This document shows positions 16,564 through 24,399 of a DNA stretch of 64,000 nt, one piece after another. Below the pieces are notes generated by a model that was not told the origin of the DNA, ran no database searches, and worked only from the letters and a program-made list of their open reading frames with translations. The translations under genes and the position numbers were made by a program. Source of the stretch: Hymenobacter latericoloratus (GTDB lineage Bacteria > Bacteroidota > Bacteroidia > Cytophagales > Hymenobacteraceae); contig NZ_JACHNV010000002.1 of NCBI RefSeq assembly GCF_014199535.1, forward strand, positions 992,001-1,056,000, read 5' to 3'. Within the stretch, counting starts at the first letter, position 1; every line of letters begins with the position of its first letter.

Positions 16564-17307
16564 TTACTTGTTCAGCCAAAAGGTTACCTGAGCTGAGATG
16601 TAACTATTGCGAGTTTGGAAGCGGCCCATTGTATCCCGCACATCCGCGGCACTTTGTTCGCTGCCCAGCTCAGTAGTATAAGTCAGGATACGTGAACTCG
16701 TGAAGTTGTGCGTGTATCCTACAACTAGGTCAACACCATCATACAGGCGCAAGCCTAATCCGGCCTCTGCCCCTGACAGCCACTGCGGAGTTGGCGCTGT
16801 ATTATAGTCCATCATAGTATAAATCGAGTTATACCTGTTGCTGGAAAAGGAGAAGCTAACCCCGGTATAACGCGTGTTGTGGTATTCTAGACTATTAATT
16901 AATCCGGCTTTCAAATACAACTGCTTGTCCTTGTGAGCCAGCAGCCGGTAGGTAGCACCTACTGCAGCCGAGTAGATATACTGCTTGATTAGCCACCCGT
17001 AACGAACTTCTGCATATCCGGGAATGGTTTGGATAAGCGCAGCATCGAAGTGGTTATAAGAGAAGGTTGGAGCTACATAGAGGCTAGTTCGATTTCCCAG
17101 TGCTTTTTGCCCGTATATACTGCCGATAAACCCAACTGTTCCTGTGCCCTGAAGAGATTCACCTTCTCCATAATCGGCGTGGTTCAAGGTATTGAGCAAC
17201 TGTCTGTTTACTCCAGCCGAAATGCCTACTCTGATCAAACCCGTAGAAGTTTGCCCGTTCCCTTCAAGCATCAGGAAGAATAAAATCCCGGTGAGTATAT
17301 ACTTCAT
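16564..17307 (-). CDS. Outer-membrane beta-barrel protein, unknown role
   Basis: 247 residues with a signal peptide (MKYILTGILFFLMLEGNGQ) and alternating hydrophobic strands rich in Tyr, ending in VTFWLNK; this suggests an 8- to 10-strand barrel. No specific family was recognised. It interrupts the pse gene run between pseI and pseG, and its base composition is clearly more AT-rich than its neighbours, which suggests later arrival. Flanking gaps are about 117 and 149 bp. Confidence 0.7.
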   Translation of the reverse strand: MKYILTGILFFLMLEGNGQTSTGLIRVGISAGVNRQLLNTLNHADYGEGESLQGTGTVGFIGSIYGQKALGNRTSLYVAPTFSYNHFDAALIQTIPGYAEVRYGWLIKQYIYSAAVGATYRLLAHKDKQLYLKAGLINSLEYHNTRYTGVSFSFSSNRYNSIYTMMDYNTAPTPQWLSGAEAGLGLRLYDGVDLVVGYTHNFTSSRILTYTTELGSEQSAADVRDTMGRFQTRNSYISAQVTFWLNK

Positions 17308-17456
17308 CTAAGTAAGAAGTTATGGTAGGAATAATGATTAACTGATTCCACATCGGCTCTCTTAGTCCTCCGCTGTGGCCGCTTCATTCTCAATAGCAAA
17401 GCGTCAGATATTTGACCTTTAATTTTTGCTTAAAGAAAGCTAAGTTCTAAAGAAGC

Positions 17457-18974
17457 TTAAACTCCAGCGGTATACCAAAGAAAGCCAAGAGTATCGGAGC
17501 TTTCACTGGACAGCAGCTGAAACCCTGCCCGCTCAAAAGCCCGCACCGACGCTACATTGGCCTCCTGCACATAGCCCAGCACCTGCCGCACCTGCGGGAA
17601 ATGCTCCATAACGCGCCGCGTGCCGGCCAGCAGCAGCAGCGGCGCCAGCCCCCGGCCCCGGAAGGCGGCATCCAGCAGGTAGCTCAGGGTAGCCCTGTCC
17701 TCCTCGACGGCAAACCGGATGAGCCCGGCCGGGCGGCCCGTGGCGGCATCTTGAGCCAGTAGGAGCAAGGCATTCGGGTCTTGCAGGCGGGCGGCCAGCC
17801 ACTGCTCATGGTTGGGGCGCTCCACGGGGGTAGGGTTGAAGGAGAACTGCCGCACGGCCGGCTCGTTGGTCCAGGCCAGCAGCTGGTCGGAATCGGCGGC
17901 CACAACCGGGCGGAGGTAAAACGGCGGCGGAGGCAGCAGCAGGGCCCGGAACTCCTGGCGCAGGCGCACGGGCGCGAGTCCATCGAACACCTGCCGTTGC
18001 TGCCGGCGCAGGCGCTCGGCAATGCGACCGGCCTCGGGAGAGGTCAGCACGTTGGCGGCGGCTGGGTAGGGTAGGGCCAGGCCCGTTTCGCGCAGGTACC
18101 GGTCAATATCCTGTTGATTGTCGGCGGTGGGCAGCAGGAACAGCAGGCCGCCCCCGGCCGCCGCGTACTCGTAGCTCACGGTGCTGGCCGAGCACACGGC
18201 CGCGCCGCATTCTTGCATGAGCGCCGCCAGATCGGGGCCCGATAAGTTGCGGTGGAGCAGGAGCCGGGGTTGCTCCTGGGCCCAGGCGCTCAGGCTCTCC
18301 CAGCCCAGGTAGGCCCCGCCCACCACCGCGTACACCTGCTGCACGGAAGGCAGCGCCAGCAGCTCGGCCACCACGCGCTGGGTCTGGTGGGTGGGGTCGG
18401 CCCCGCCCAGGCATACCAGTACGGTATCGGTGGGAGCTACCGATTCAGCCGTTAGCTGGGTGCGGAAAGCAGCGCGCAAGGGGGCGAAAGCCAGACCGCT
18501 GAGCAGGCGGGCACCGGGTTGGCGCAGCTCGTAGTCGCGGAGGGTGAGGCCGCCGGCGGGGTTGAGGATTAGGTCGGCGGCGAGGGGGTAGGCGTGCAGG
18601 TCATCGAGGTACACCAGCCGCGCCACGGCCCCGCGCACCGTGTTCTGGTAGTCGTAGCGGAAATCGTAGCCATCGAGCACCAGCAGGTCGGTAGGGCGCA
18701 GGACGTGGCGCACCAGCCAGGCGGCTTCCTCGGTCAGGAGTTGCGCGGGTAGCTCGTGCACCATCAGGCCGGCCGCCCGGAGCTGCTCCGCCAACGCCGC
18801 GTCTGGCTCCCGAATCAGGAAGAGCTGCTCCTTGAAGTCAGGCTGCAGAATTTCCGCCAGAGCCAGCAGCCGCATCACGTGGCCCAGCCCAATGCGGGAG
18901 TTGCCATCGGCCCGGAGCACGAGGCGGGGGGCGGGGTTGCGGACGGGAGCAGGGGTAGGCGCGGGCGTTTGCAT
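17457..18974 (-). CDS. Fused PseG sugar-nucleotide hydrolase and PseH-like acetyltransferase
   Basis: 505 residues in two parts. Residues about 17-345 are a GT-B-like UDP-sugar hydrolase of the PseG family, with the GLGHVMR loop (H32) and VCLGGADPTHQT; it releases UDP from the acetylated altrose derivative. Residues about 350-505 are a GNAT domain (FYLRPVVAADSDQLLAWTNE, AAFRGRGLAPLLL, ANVASVRAFERAGF) that fits the PseH N-acetyltransferase step. No separate pseH is nearby, so this protein likely performs steps 3 and 4 of the pathway. Confidence 0.85.
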   Translation of the reverse strand: MQTPAPTPAPVRNPAPRLVLRADGNSRIGLGHVMRLLALAEILQPDFKEQLFLIREPDAALAEQLRAAGLMVHELPAQLLTEEAAWLVRHVLRPTDLLVLDGYDFRYDYQNTVRGAVARLVYLDDLHAYPLAADLILNPAGGLTLRDYELRQPGARLLSGLAFAPLRAAFRTQLTAESVAPTDTVLVCLGGADPTHQTQRVVAELLALPSVQQVYAVVGGAYLGWESLSAWAQEQPRLLLHRNLSGPDLAALMQECGAAVCSASTVSYEYAAAGGGLLFLLPTADNQQDIDRYLRETGLALPYPAAANVLTSPEAGRIAERLRRQQRQVFDGLAPVRLRQEFRALLLPPPPFYLRPVVAADSDQLLAWTNEPAVRQFSFNPTPVERPNHEQWLAARLQDPNALLLLAQDAATGRPAGLIRFAVEEDRATLSYLLDAAFRGRGLAPLLLLAGTRRVMEHFPQVRQVLGYVQEANVASVRAFERAGFQLLSSESSDTLGFLWYTAGV

Positions 18975-19016
18975 GGCCCGAAAGTAGCCACCCGCGCCCG
19001 ATACCCCGGCCGCGGC

Positions 19017-19742
19017 CTAGATTTTCTTCTGCTCTATGTGGGCGTTCAGGGCTACCAACTCGGGGTGAGCATCCAGCAACTGAATCAGCTCATCCCCCGA
19101 CAACTTCGCCGCGCCGTAGTTTTCAATCAGCGTTTTAATCAAGGTGAAATCGTCGGGCGTATCCACCGTGAGGCGGTAGGCGCTGCGGTCCTCGGCGCGG
19201 CGGACGTGGCGAAACTCCACGCGGCCAGAGCGGTTCTGGTGAAGGTAGGGCGTGACGTGTTCCCGGTCGGCGGGCAGGACAGCGTGGGCGTGGGCTTCCT
19301 CCAGCAGCTCCCGCGAAAACACCTCAAAATCGAAGCCGCGCGGGTAGGTGCGCTCCAACACATTGGAAAGATAGAGGCGCGGGTTCTTTGCCGCCAGATA
19401 CTCCTGCACGGCCTCCCCCATCAGCTTGCCATCCAGCAGCGGGCAGTCGGAGGTGACTCGCACGATGACGTCCAGGTCGTGCTCCTGAGCGCATTGCTGA
19501 AAGCGGGCCAGCACATCGTCCTCGGAGCCGCGCGTGTAGGGCAGGCGGTGGGTTTCGGCGTAGGCGGCCAGGGCATCGTCGGGGGTGTTGGCCGTAATGG
19601 CCAGGTACAGGGGCAGCTTACTCCACGCGAGCCGCTCCACGTGGTAGTCCAGCAAAGGCCGGCCAGCTGCCAAATGAAGCACCTTACCCGGCAGCCGGGT
19701 GCTGGTCATGCGGGCCTGGGAGATAATACCGACGTTGGTCAA
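19017..19742 (-). CDS. SpsF-type cytidylyltransferase, likely in the PseF role
   Basis: 241 residues of the SpsF/NeuA-related nucleotidyltransferase fold: IISQARMTSTRLPGKVL near the N-terminus, RGSEDDVLARF and VRVTSDCPLLD. It would activate pseudaminic acid with CTP. It is the only cytidylyltransferase in the locus and sits between pseC and pseG-pseH. Because it is SpsF-like, the symbol pseF is not assigned outright. Confidence 0.82.
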   Translation of the reverse strand: MTNVGIISQARMTSTRLPGKVLHLAAGRPLLDYHVERLAWSKLPLYLAITANTPDDALAAYAETHRLPYTRGSEDDVLARFQQCAQEHDLDVIVRVTSDCPLLDGKLMGEAVQEYLAAKNPRLYLSNVLERTYPRGFDFEVFSRELLEEAHAHAVLPADREHVTPYLHQNRSGRVEFRHVRRAEDRSAYRLTVDTPDDFTLIKTLIENYGAAKLSGDELIQLLDAHPELVALNAHIEQKKI

Positions 19743-19873
19743 GGGTATGGGGGTAGAAGGGTAGGAGGGTAAAAGGTGCTTTGCCCGGCAAGGGGCGTGA
19801 TTATGCCAGAACAGCTCTGCGAACCTCTGCGCAAACCTCAGCGCCCTCTGCGGGCTAAAACTGTCTGAACGAA

Positions 19874-21046
19874 TTACCCCACAAACTCCCGGATGCAGTC
19901 AATCACGTACAGCTGTTCCTCATCAGAAAGGCTGGGAAACAGCGGAATGCTCAAGCAGTGGGCGTAGTAGGTTTCAGCCAGGGGGAAGTCGCCGGGTTGC
20001 CAGCCCAGTTGCTGGTAGTAGGGCATGGTGTGCACCGGGATGTAGTGCACCTGGGCAAAAATCTGCTTTTCCCGCAGAAAATCGTAGAGCCCTTTGCGGT
20101 CGGCTACCTGAATGACGTAGAGGTGGTAGGCGTGCCCTTCGGCCGGCGTCAGGAGCTGCACACCGGGCGCATCGGCGAAGGCGGCATCGTAGCGGGCGGC
20201 CAGCTCGCGGCGGCGCCGCAGACCTTCCTCGGCACGGGTGAGCTGGCTGATGCCCAGGGCGCAGAGCATATCGGGCATGCGGTAGTTGTAGCCCAGCTCC
20301 TGCATTTCCATGTACCAGCCGCCGTCATTCCGACTCATAAGCGCGGGCTCCTTCGTGATGCCGTGGGTGCGCAGGCGCAGCAGGTGCTCGTAGAGGTCTT
20401 GCCGGTTCGTGGTAATCATGCCGCCTTCGCCGGTAGCAATGTGCTTGACGGGGTGGAAGCTGAAAATGGCTAAGTCGGCAAACTGCCCATTGCCGCAGCG
20501 CTGCTCCCTACCCCCCTTATCCACGAAAAACCCGCCGGGCGCGTGGCAGGCGTCCTCAATCATCCAAAGGCCAAACTCGTCGGCTAGCTGGCGGGCTTCC
20601 TCCAGGTTCACGGGCAGGCCCGCGAAGTCCACCGGAATCAGGCCGTGGAAGTACCCTTTGGGCTGACTCTCCAGCAGGCGGCGAACGGCCTTCAGGTCGA
20701 TGAGGGCGGTAGCGGGGTCGATGTCGGCGAAGTGCACCTCGCCGCCGCAGTAGCGCACGCAGTTGGCTGAGGCCGAGAAGGTGATGGAGGTTGTAATAAC
20801 CCGCTGGCCCGGCTGCACACCCAGCGCCAGAGCGCACAGGTGCAGGGCGGCCGTGCCGTTGGCAACGGCCACGGCGTATTTCGCGCCCACGTAAGCGGCA
20901 AACTTCTGCTCAAACTCCGCCACTTTGGGCCCCTGGGTAAGGTAGTCGGAATACAGGGTTTCCGTTACGGCCTGCACATCCTCGGGGGTGATGTGCTGGC
21001 GGCCGTAGGCGATGGGGCGGGTAGGGGAGAAAGCAGGTGCAGACAT
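19874..21046 (-). CDS. pseC: UDP-4-amino-4,6-dideoxy-N-acetyl-altrosamine transaminase
   Basis: 390 residues of the DegT/DnrJ/EryC1 PLP-dependent aminotransferases. The PLP lysine is K201 in FSFHPVKHIATGEGGM. ANGTAALHL and IEDACHAPGG line the cofactor site. It aminates the 4-keto product of PseB. The longer FHP-V-K-H-I-A-T-G-E-G-G pattern is typical of PseC. A TACCTTTG promoter box ends only 7 nt before the ATG, and a terminator separates it from pseB, so it probably has its own nearly leaderless transcript. Confidence 0.92.
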   Translation of the reverse strand: MSAPAFSPTRPIAYGRQHITPEDVQAVTETLYSDYLTQGPKVAEFEQKFAAYVGAKYAVAVANGTAALHLCALALGVQPGQRVITTSITFSASANCVRYCGGEVHFADIDPATALIDLKAVRRLLESQPKGYFHGLIPVDFAGLPVNLEEARQLADEFGLWMIEDACHAPGGFFVDKGGREQRCGNGQFADLAIFSFHPVKHIATGEGGMITTNRQDLYEHLLRLRTHGITKEPALMSRNDGGWYMEMQELGYNYRMPDMLCALGISQLTRAEEGLRRRRELAARYDAAFADAPGVQLLTPAEGHAYHLYVIQVADRKGLYDFLREKQIFAQVHYIPVHTMPYYQQLGWQPGDFPLAETYYAHCLSIPLFPSLSDEEQLYVIDCIREFVG

Positions 21047-21053
21047 AGTAGAT

Positions 21054-21061
21054 CAAAGGTA
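21054..21061 (-). promoter_or_regulatory. TACCTTTG -7 box of pseC
   Basis: The minus-strand box TACCTTTG (21061-21054) matches TAnnTTTG and ends 7 nt before the pseC ATG at 21046. Transcription would begin at or just before the start codon. A clear -33 TTTG at the usual distance is not obvious; one T-rich TTTTTTG lies 25 nt upstream within the terminator stem region. Confidence 0.5.
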
Positions 21062-21089
21062 GCTGGTGCAGTAACAACTCGAAAAGCAA

Positions 21090-21121
21090 AAAAGGCTGCT
21101 TCCTGACGAAAGCAGCCTTTT
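21090..21121. terminator. Bidirectional intrinsic terminator between pseB and pseC
   Basis: A 12-bp perfect stem (21090-21101 and 21110-21121, AAAAGGCTGCTT) with an 8-nt loop, flanked by A- and T-runs on both sides. It lies 23 nt past the pseB stop and should end its transcript. Confidence 0.85.
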
Positions 21122-21143
21122 CTTTTATCAAACCAGCGTGATG

Positions 21144-22163
21144 CTACACCGTGAAATCGGCATCGACGTGCAGGCGGATCTCCTCCCGGATCTGCTCGGC
21201 GTCCATCCACTCGGTATTGTTGCTGGAATCGTAGTGGAAGCCGGCTTCCACGCGGCGGCCCCCAAAGTGCTTGATGAAGTCGTCCACGTCCCAGCGCGGG
21301 GTGAAGGGCAGAATAACGTAGTACTTCTCCAGCTCCACGGTGCTCAGCGCATCGGTTTCGGTAATCATTTCCTCGTGCAGCTTCTCGCCCGGCCGGATGC
21401 CCACAATTTCCTGGCGGCAGTCGGGGCCGATGGCTTTGGCCACTTCCGTAATCTTGTAGCTCGGAATCTTGGGTACGAAAATCTCCCCGCCCCAGCTGTG
21501 CTCCAGCGCGTACAGTACCAGGTCCACGCCTTCCTCCAGGGAAATGTTGAAGCGCGTCATATCGGGGTGGGTGATGGGCAGCACGCCGGTGTGGCGGCGC
21601 TGCAGGAAAAACGGCACCACTGAGCCGCGCGAGCCGATTACATTGCCGTAGCGCACCACCGAAAAGCGTAAATCCCGACTGCCTTTCATGTTGTTGGCGG
21701 CCACGAACAGCTTGTCGGAGCAGAGCTTGGTGGCACCGTAGAGGTTGATGGGCGCGGCGGCTTTATCGGTGCTTAGGGCTACCACGTCCTTCACGCCACA
21801 GTCCAGGGCCGCGTTAATCACGTTTTCGGCCCCGAAGATGTTGGTTTTGATGCACTCCATGGGGTTGTACTCGGCGGCCGGCACCTGCTTGAGGGCGGCA
21901 GCGTGCACAATCACGTCAATACCCTCGCAGGCCCGCTTCAGCCGCTCTCCGTCGCGCACATCCCCAATGAAGTAGCGAATAGCGGGGTACTTGGAGTGGG
22001 GGAAAATCTGCGACATCTCGAACTGCTTCAGCTCGTCGCGGGAGTACACCACCAGGCGCTTTACCTGAGGGTATTTCTCGAACACGGTCTGCACGAACTG
22101 CTTGCCGAACGAACCGGTGCCGCCGGTTACCAGAATGGATTTATGATTGAGGTCGAGGGCCAT
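21144..22163 (-). CDS. pseB: UDP-N-acetylglucosamine 4,6-dehydratase (inverting)
   Basis: 339 residues of the short-chain dehydrogenase superfamily. It has the Rossmann loop GGTGSFG (14-20), the STDKAA segment and YGATK. It catalyses the first step of pseudaminic acid synthesis, dehydration with C5 epimerisation. The start at 22163 (MALDLNHKS) is set because the upstream in-frame codons lie in the leader. A TATTTTTG promoter box is at 22242-22235 on the minus strand. Confidence 0.93.
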   Translation of the reverse strand: MALDLNHKSILVTGGTGSFGKQFVQTVFEKYPQVKRLVVYSRDELKQFEMSQIFPHSKYPAIRYFIGDVRDGERLKRACEGIDVIVHAAALKQVPAAEYNPMECIKTNIFGAENVINAALDCGVKDVVALSTDKAAAPINLYGATKLCSDKLFVAANNMKGSRDLRFSVVRYGNVIGSRGSVVPFFLQRRHTGVLPITHPDMTRFNISLEEGVDLVLYALEHSWGGEIFVPKIPSYKITEVAKAIGPDCRQEIVGIRPGEKLHEEMITETDALSTVELEKYYVILPFTPRWDVDDFIKHFGGRRVEAGFHYDSSNNTEWMDAEQIREEIRLHVDADFTV

Positions 22164-22234
22164 TGGGAGTAATGAGGGGAGGCGGAAAACAGGTGAGACA
22201 TCACCCAAACACGACCTCCGGGGGGTAAGGCTGG

Positions 22235-22272
22235 CAAAAATAGACATTCCGCCGGGAGCTTCCGTACTTTTG
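22235..22272. promoter_or_regulatory. Divergent promoter boxes for pseB and the FkbH-like gene
   Basis: Minus strand TATTTTTG (22242-22235) faces pseB, and plus strand TACTTTTG (22265-22272) faces the FkbH-like gene. Both match TAnnTTTG and are 22 bp apart, so the two genes may share control. No clear -33 TTTG is seen for either. Confidence 0.5.
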
Positions 22273-22294
22273 TCCTTCTTACCAGATCCTGCTT

Positions 22295-22392
22295 GTCATC
22301 CTGAGCGCAGCGAAGGACCTTCTCACGTCAGATCGACATCGGAGGGGTAGTAGCTCAACCGTAAGAAGGTCCTTCGCTGCACTCAGGATGAC
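22295..22392. repeat. Dispersed palindrome, 27-bp arms
   Basis: Arms 22295-22321 (GTCATCCTGAGCGCAGCGAA...) and 22366-22392 are inverted with one difference. It lies in the leader of the FkbH-like gene, 21 bp before its start codon. Confidence 0.88.
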
Positions 22393-22412
22393 CGCCTTTC
22401 CTTTTGCTTACT

Positions 22413-24230
22413 ATGGCCGCTGCTACCCCCATCCAACCCATTAAAGTCATCATCTGGGACCTGGACGACACGTTTTGGAAGGGTACGCTCTCGGAAGGCG
22501 CAGTGGAGGCGCTGGAAGATAACCTACAGCTGGTGCGCGACACGGCGGCCCGCGGCATTGTGCATACCATCGTCAGCAAGAACGATTTCGCGCCGGCCGA
22601 AGCCAAGCTGGTGGAGCTGGGCATCCGCGACCTGTTTGTGTTTCCGCAAATCAGCTGGCAGCCCAAAGGCCAGATTATCAAGCAGCTGCTGGAACAGATG
22701 CAGCTGCGGGCTCCCAATGCCCTGTTTCTGGATGATAACTCCATGAACCGGGCCGAGGCGCAGTACTACAACCCCGAGCTGCAGGTAGCCGACCCTGCCG
22801 ACCTGCCCGCGCTGGCCCCGCAGCTGCGCGCCAGCGGTAAGCCCGACCCTACATTTTCGCGCCTGGAGCAGTACCGGTTGCTGGAGCGCCAGCAGCAGGC
22901 CCGCGCCGCCTACGACGATAACCTGGCCTTCCTGCGCGACGCCCAGGTGCGCATCGAGTTCCGTGAAGGAGCGGGGGTAGGGCCCGATCTGGACCGCATC
23001 GAGGAGCTGATCAACCGCTCCAACCAGCTCAATTTCACCAAGCGCCGCGTTACCAGGGATGAGTTGCGGGCCAGCTTCACGGATGCCACCCGCCGCTGGG
23101 GCACCGTGCGGGTGCACGACCGGTTCGGCGACTACGGCCTGGTGGGAATTTATTGCCTGAACACGGCTACTAATCAGTTGGAACAGCTGGTGTTTTCCTG
23201 CCGGATTCTGCATTTGGGTGTGGAGCAGTTCACCTACGCCCACCTCGGTTTTCCCGCGTTGGAGGTGCAGGGCGAGGTAGCTACTACCCTCAACAACACG
23301 GAGAAACCCGACTGGATTACTGTTGAAACCGGAGCTCCGGCTGCGGCGGCCTCCGCCCCGGTTGGGGAGCGGCTGCGGGTGCTGCTGAAAGGCGGCTGCG
23401 ACTTAGGGCAACTCACGCCCTTTTTGCAGGCCTTTGAGCTGGACGTAGTGGAAGAGTTCAATTACAACAACGAGCATCAGATTCCGGTCCACCTGGAGCA
23501 TACGGCCCTATTACGCGCCGGGCGCGAGTGGCCCGCCGCCGAGCAGCAACGCCTGGCGTCCTTCCTACCCTTCCTCGGCCGCGAAGCCTTCGAAACGCAG
23601 CTCTGGAGCGGCACCTACGACGTGCTGGTGTACAGCCCCCTCATGGACTACACCCAGGAACTGTACCGTGAAAAGACCTCTGGTCTAGAAATTCCGTTCG
23701 GTGGCTACCAGAACCTCACGGCCGTGGACCCCGCCACGCAGGCCGCCAAGTACGCCCAGCGTCGTTTTCAGGGTATGGACGAAGCCTTTCTGCGCCGGTT
23801 TCAGCAGGAGTTTGAGCTAGTAGGGCAGATAACGCCTGAACAATTCACAGAAAACCTACGCTGGCTGCGGGCACAAGTACCAACTCAGGTTCCCATCTTC
23901 CTGTTAAACGGCGCCGAAATAGAAGTACCCGGCTCGGGCGAAACCGGTGCCAAGCAACGGCACCAGCTAATGAATCAGGCGCTAGCCGATTTCGCCGCCT
24001 CCGCCGAAAACTGCCAGGTAGTAGATGTGCGCGACTTTGTGCAGACGCCCGCCGACGTAACCAACAACCTCCGCCACTACCACCGCCAGCACTACCGCAC
24101 CCTGGCCCAGCGCCTGGCCGCCGCCATCGGTGAGTGGCACGGCCAGCACCTGCACCACTCCGCCTGGACCGACCTCAAAGCCCGCGCCACCAGCCTGGTG
24201 CTCAGCAAGCTGCGCGGGTTGTTTAAGTAG
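22413..24230 (+). CDS. FkbH-like HAD-IIIC family protein
   Basis: 605 residues. The N-terminal HAD-IIIC domain has the DLDDT catalytic motif (16-20) and LFLDDNSMNRAE. The middle (about 185-300, HDRFGDYGLVGIY) is the GNAT-like part common in FkbH-type proteins. The C-terminal about 290 residues look SGNH-like, with LLKGGCDL at the place of the nucleophile block and a late D-x-x-N-N-L-R-H-Y-H segment. Relatives build or transfer acyl groups for sugar and polyketide decoration. Next to the pse genes it may acylate a glycan; the substrate is unknown. ATG at 22413 is preferred over a TTG three codons earlier. Confidence 0.8.
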   Translation: MAAATPIQPIKVIIWDLDDTFWKGTLSEGAVEALEDNLQLVRDTAARGIVHTIVSKNDFAPAEAKLVELGIRDLFVFPQISWQPKGQIIKQLLEQMQLRAPNALFLDDNSMNRAEAQYYNPELQVADPADLPALAPQLRASGKPDPTFSRLEQYRLLERQQQARAAYDDNLAFLRDAQVRIEFREGAGVGPDLDRIEELINRSNQLNFTKRRVTRDELRASFTDATRRWGTVRVHDRFGDYGLVGIYCLNTATNQLEQLVFSCRILHLGVEQFTYAHLGFPALEVQGEVATTLNNTEKPDWITVETGAPAAAASAPVGERLRVLLKGGCDLGQLTPFLQAFELDVVEEFNYNNEHQIPVHLEHTALLRAGREWPAAEQQRLASFLPFLGREAFETQLWSGTYDVLVYSPLMDYTQELYREKTSGLEIPFGGYQNLTAVDPATQAAKYAQRRFQGMDEAFLRRFQQEFELVGQITPEQFTENLRWLRAQVPTQVPIFLLNGAEIEVPGSGETGAKQRHQLMNQALADFAASAENCQVVDVRDFVQTPADVTNNLRHYHRQHYRTLAQRLAAAIGEWHGQHLHHSAWTDLKARATSLVLSKLRGLFK

Positions 24231-24233
24231 CCA

Positions 24234-24396
24234 GTTGTCATGGCGAGCAGAGCGAAGCCATCCTTCCTCGCTTCAGTGACAAGCTCTATAATGTGACAAG
24301 CCCCTGACGCTCACACAGTCGTCAAGGGCTTGTCACGTTTCAAGGGGGTAGCACCTTGGTCAGGACGGATGGCTTCGGTGCCCTCGCCATGACAAC
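24234..24396. repeat. Nested inverted repeat between convergent genes
   Basis: Outer arms 24234-24267 (GTTGTCATGGCGAGCAGAGC...) and 24367-24396, with inner arms 24293-24309 and 24320-24336 (GTGACAAGCCCCTGACG). It belongs to the same type of gene-flanking palindromes and may act as a terminator for the two convergent genes. Confidence 0.75.
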
Positions 24397-24399
24397 TCG

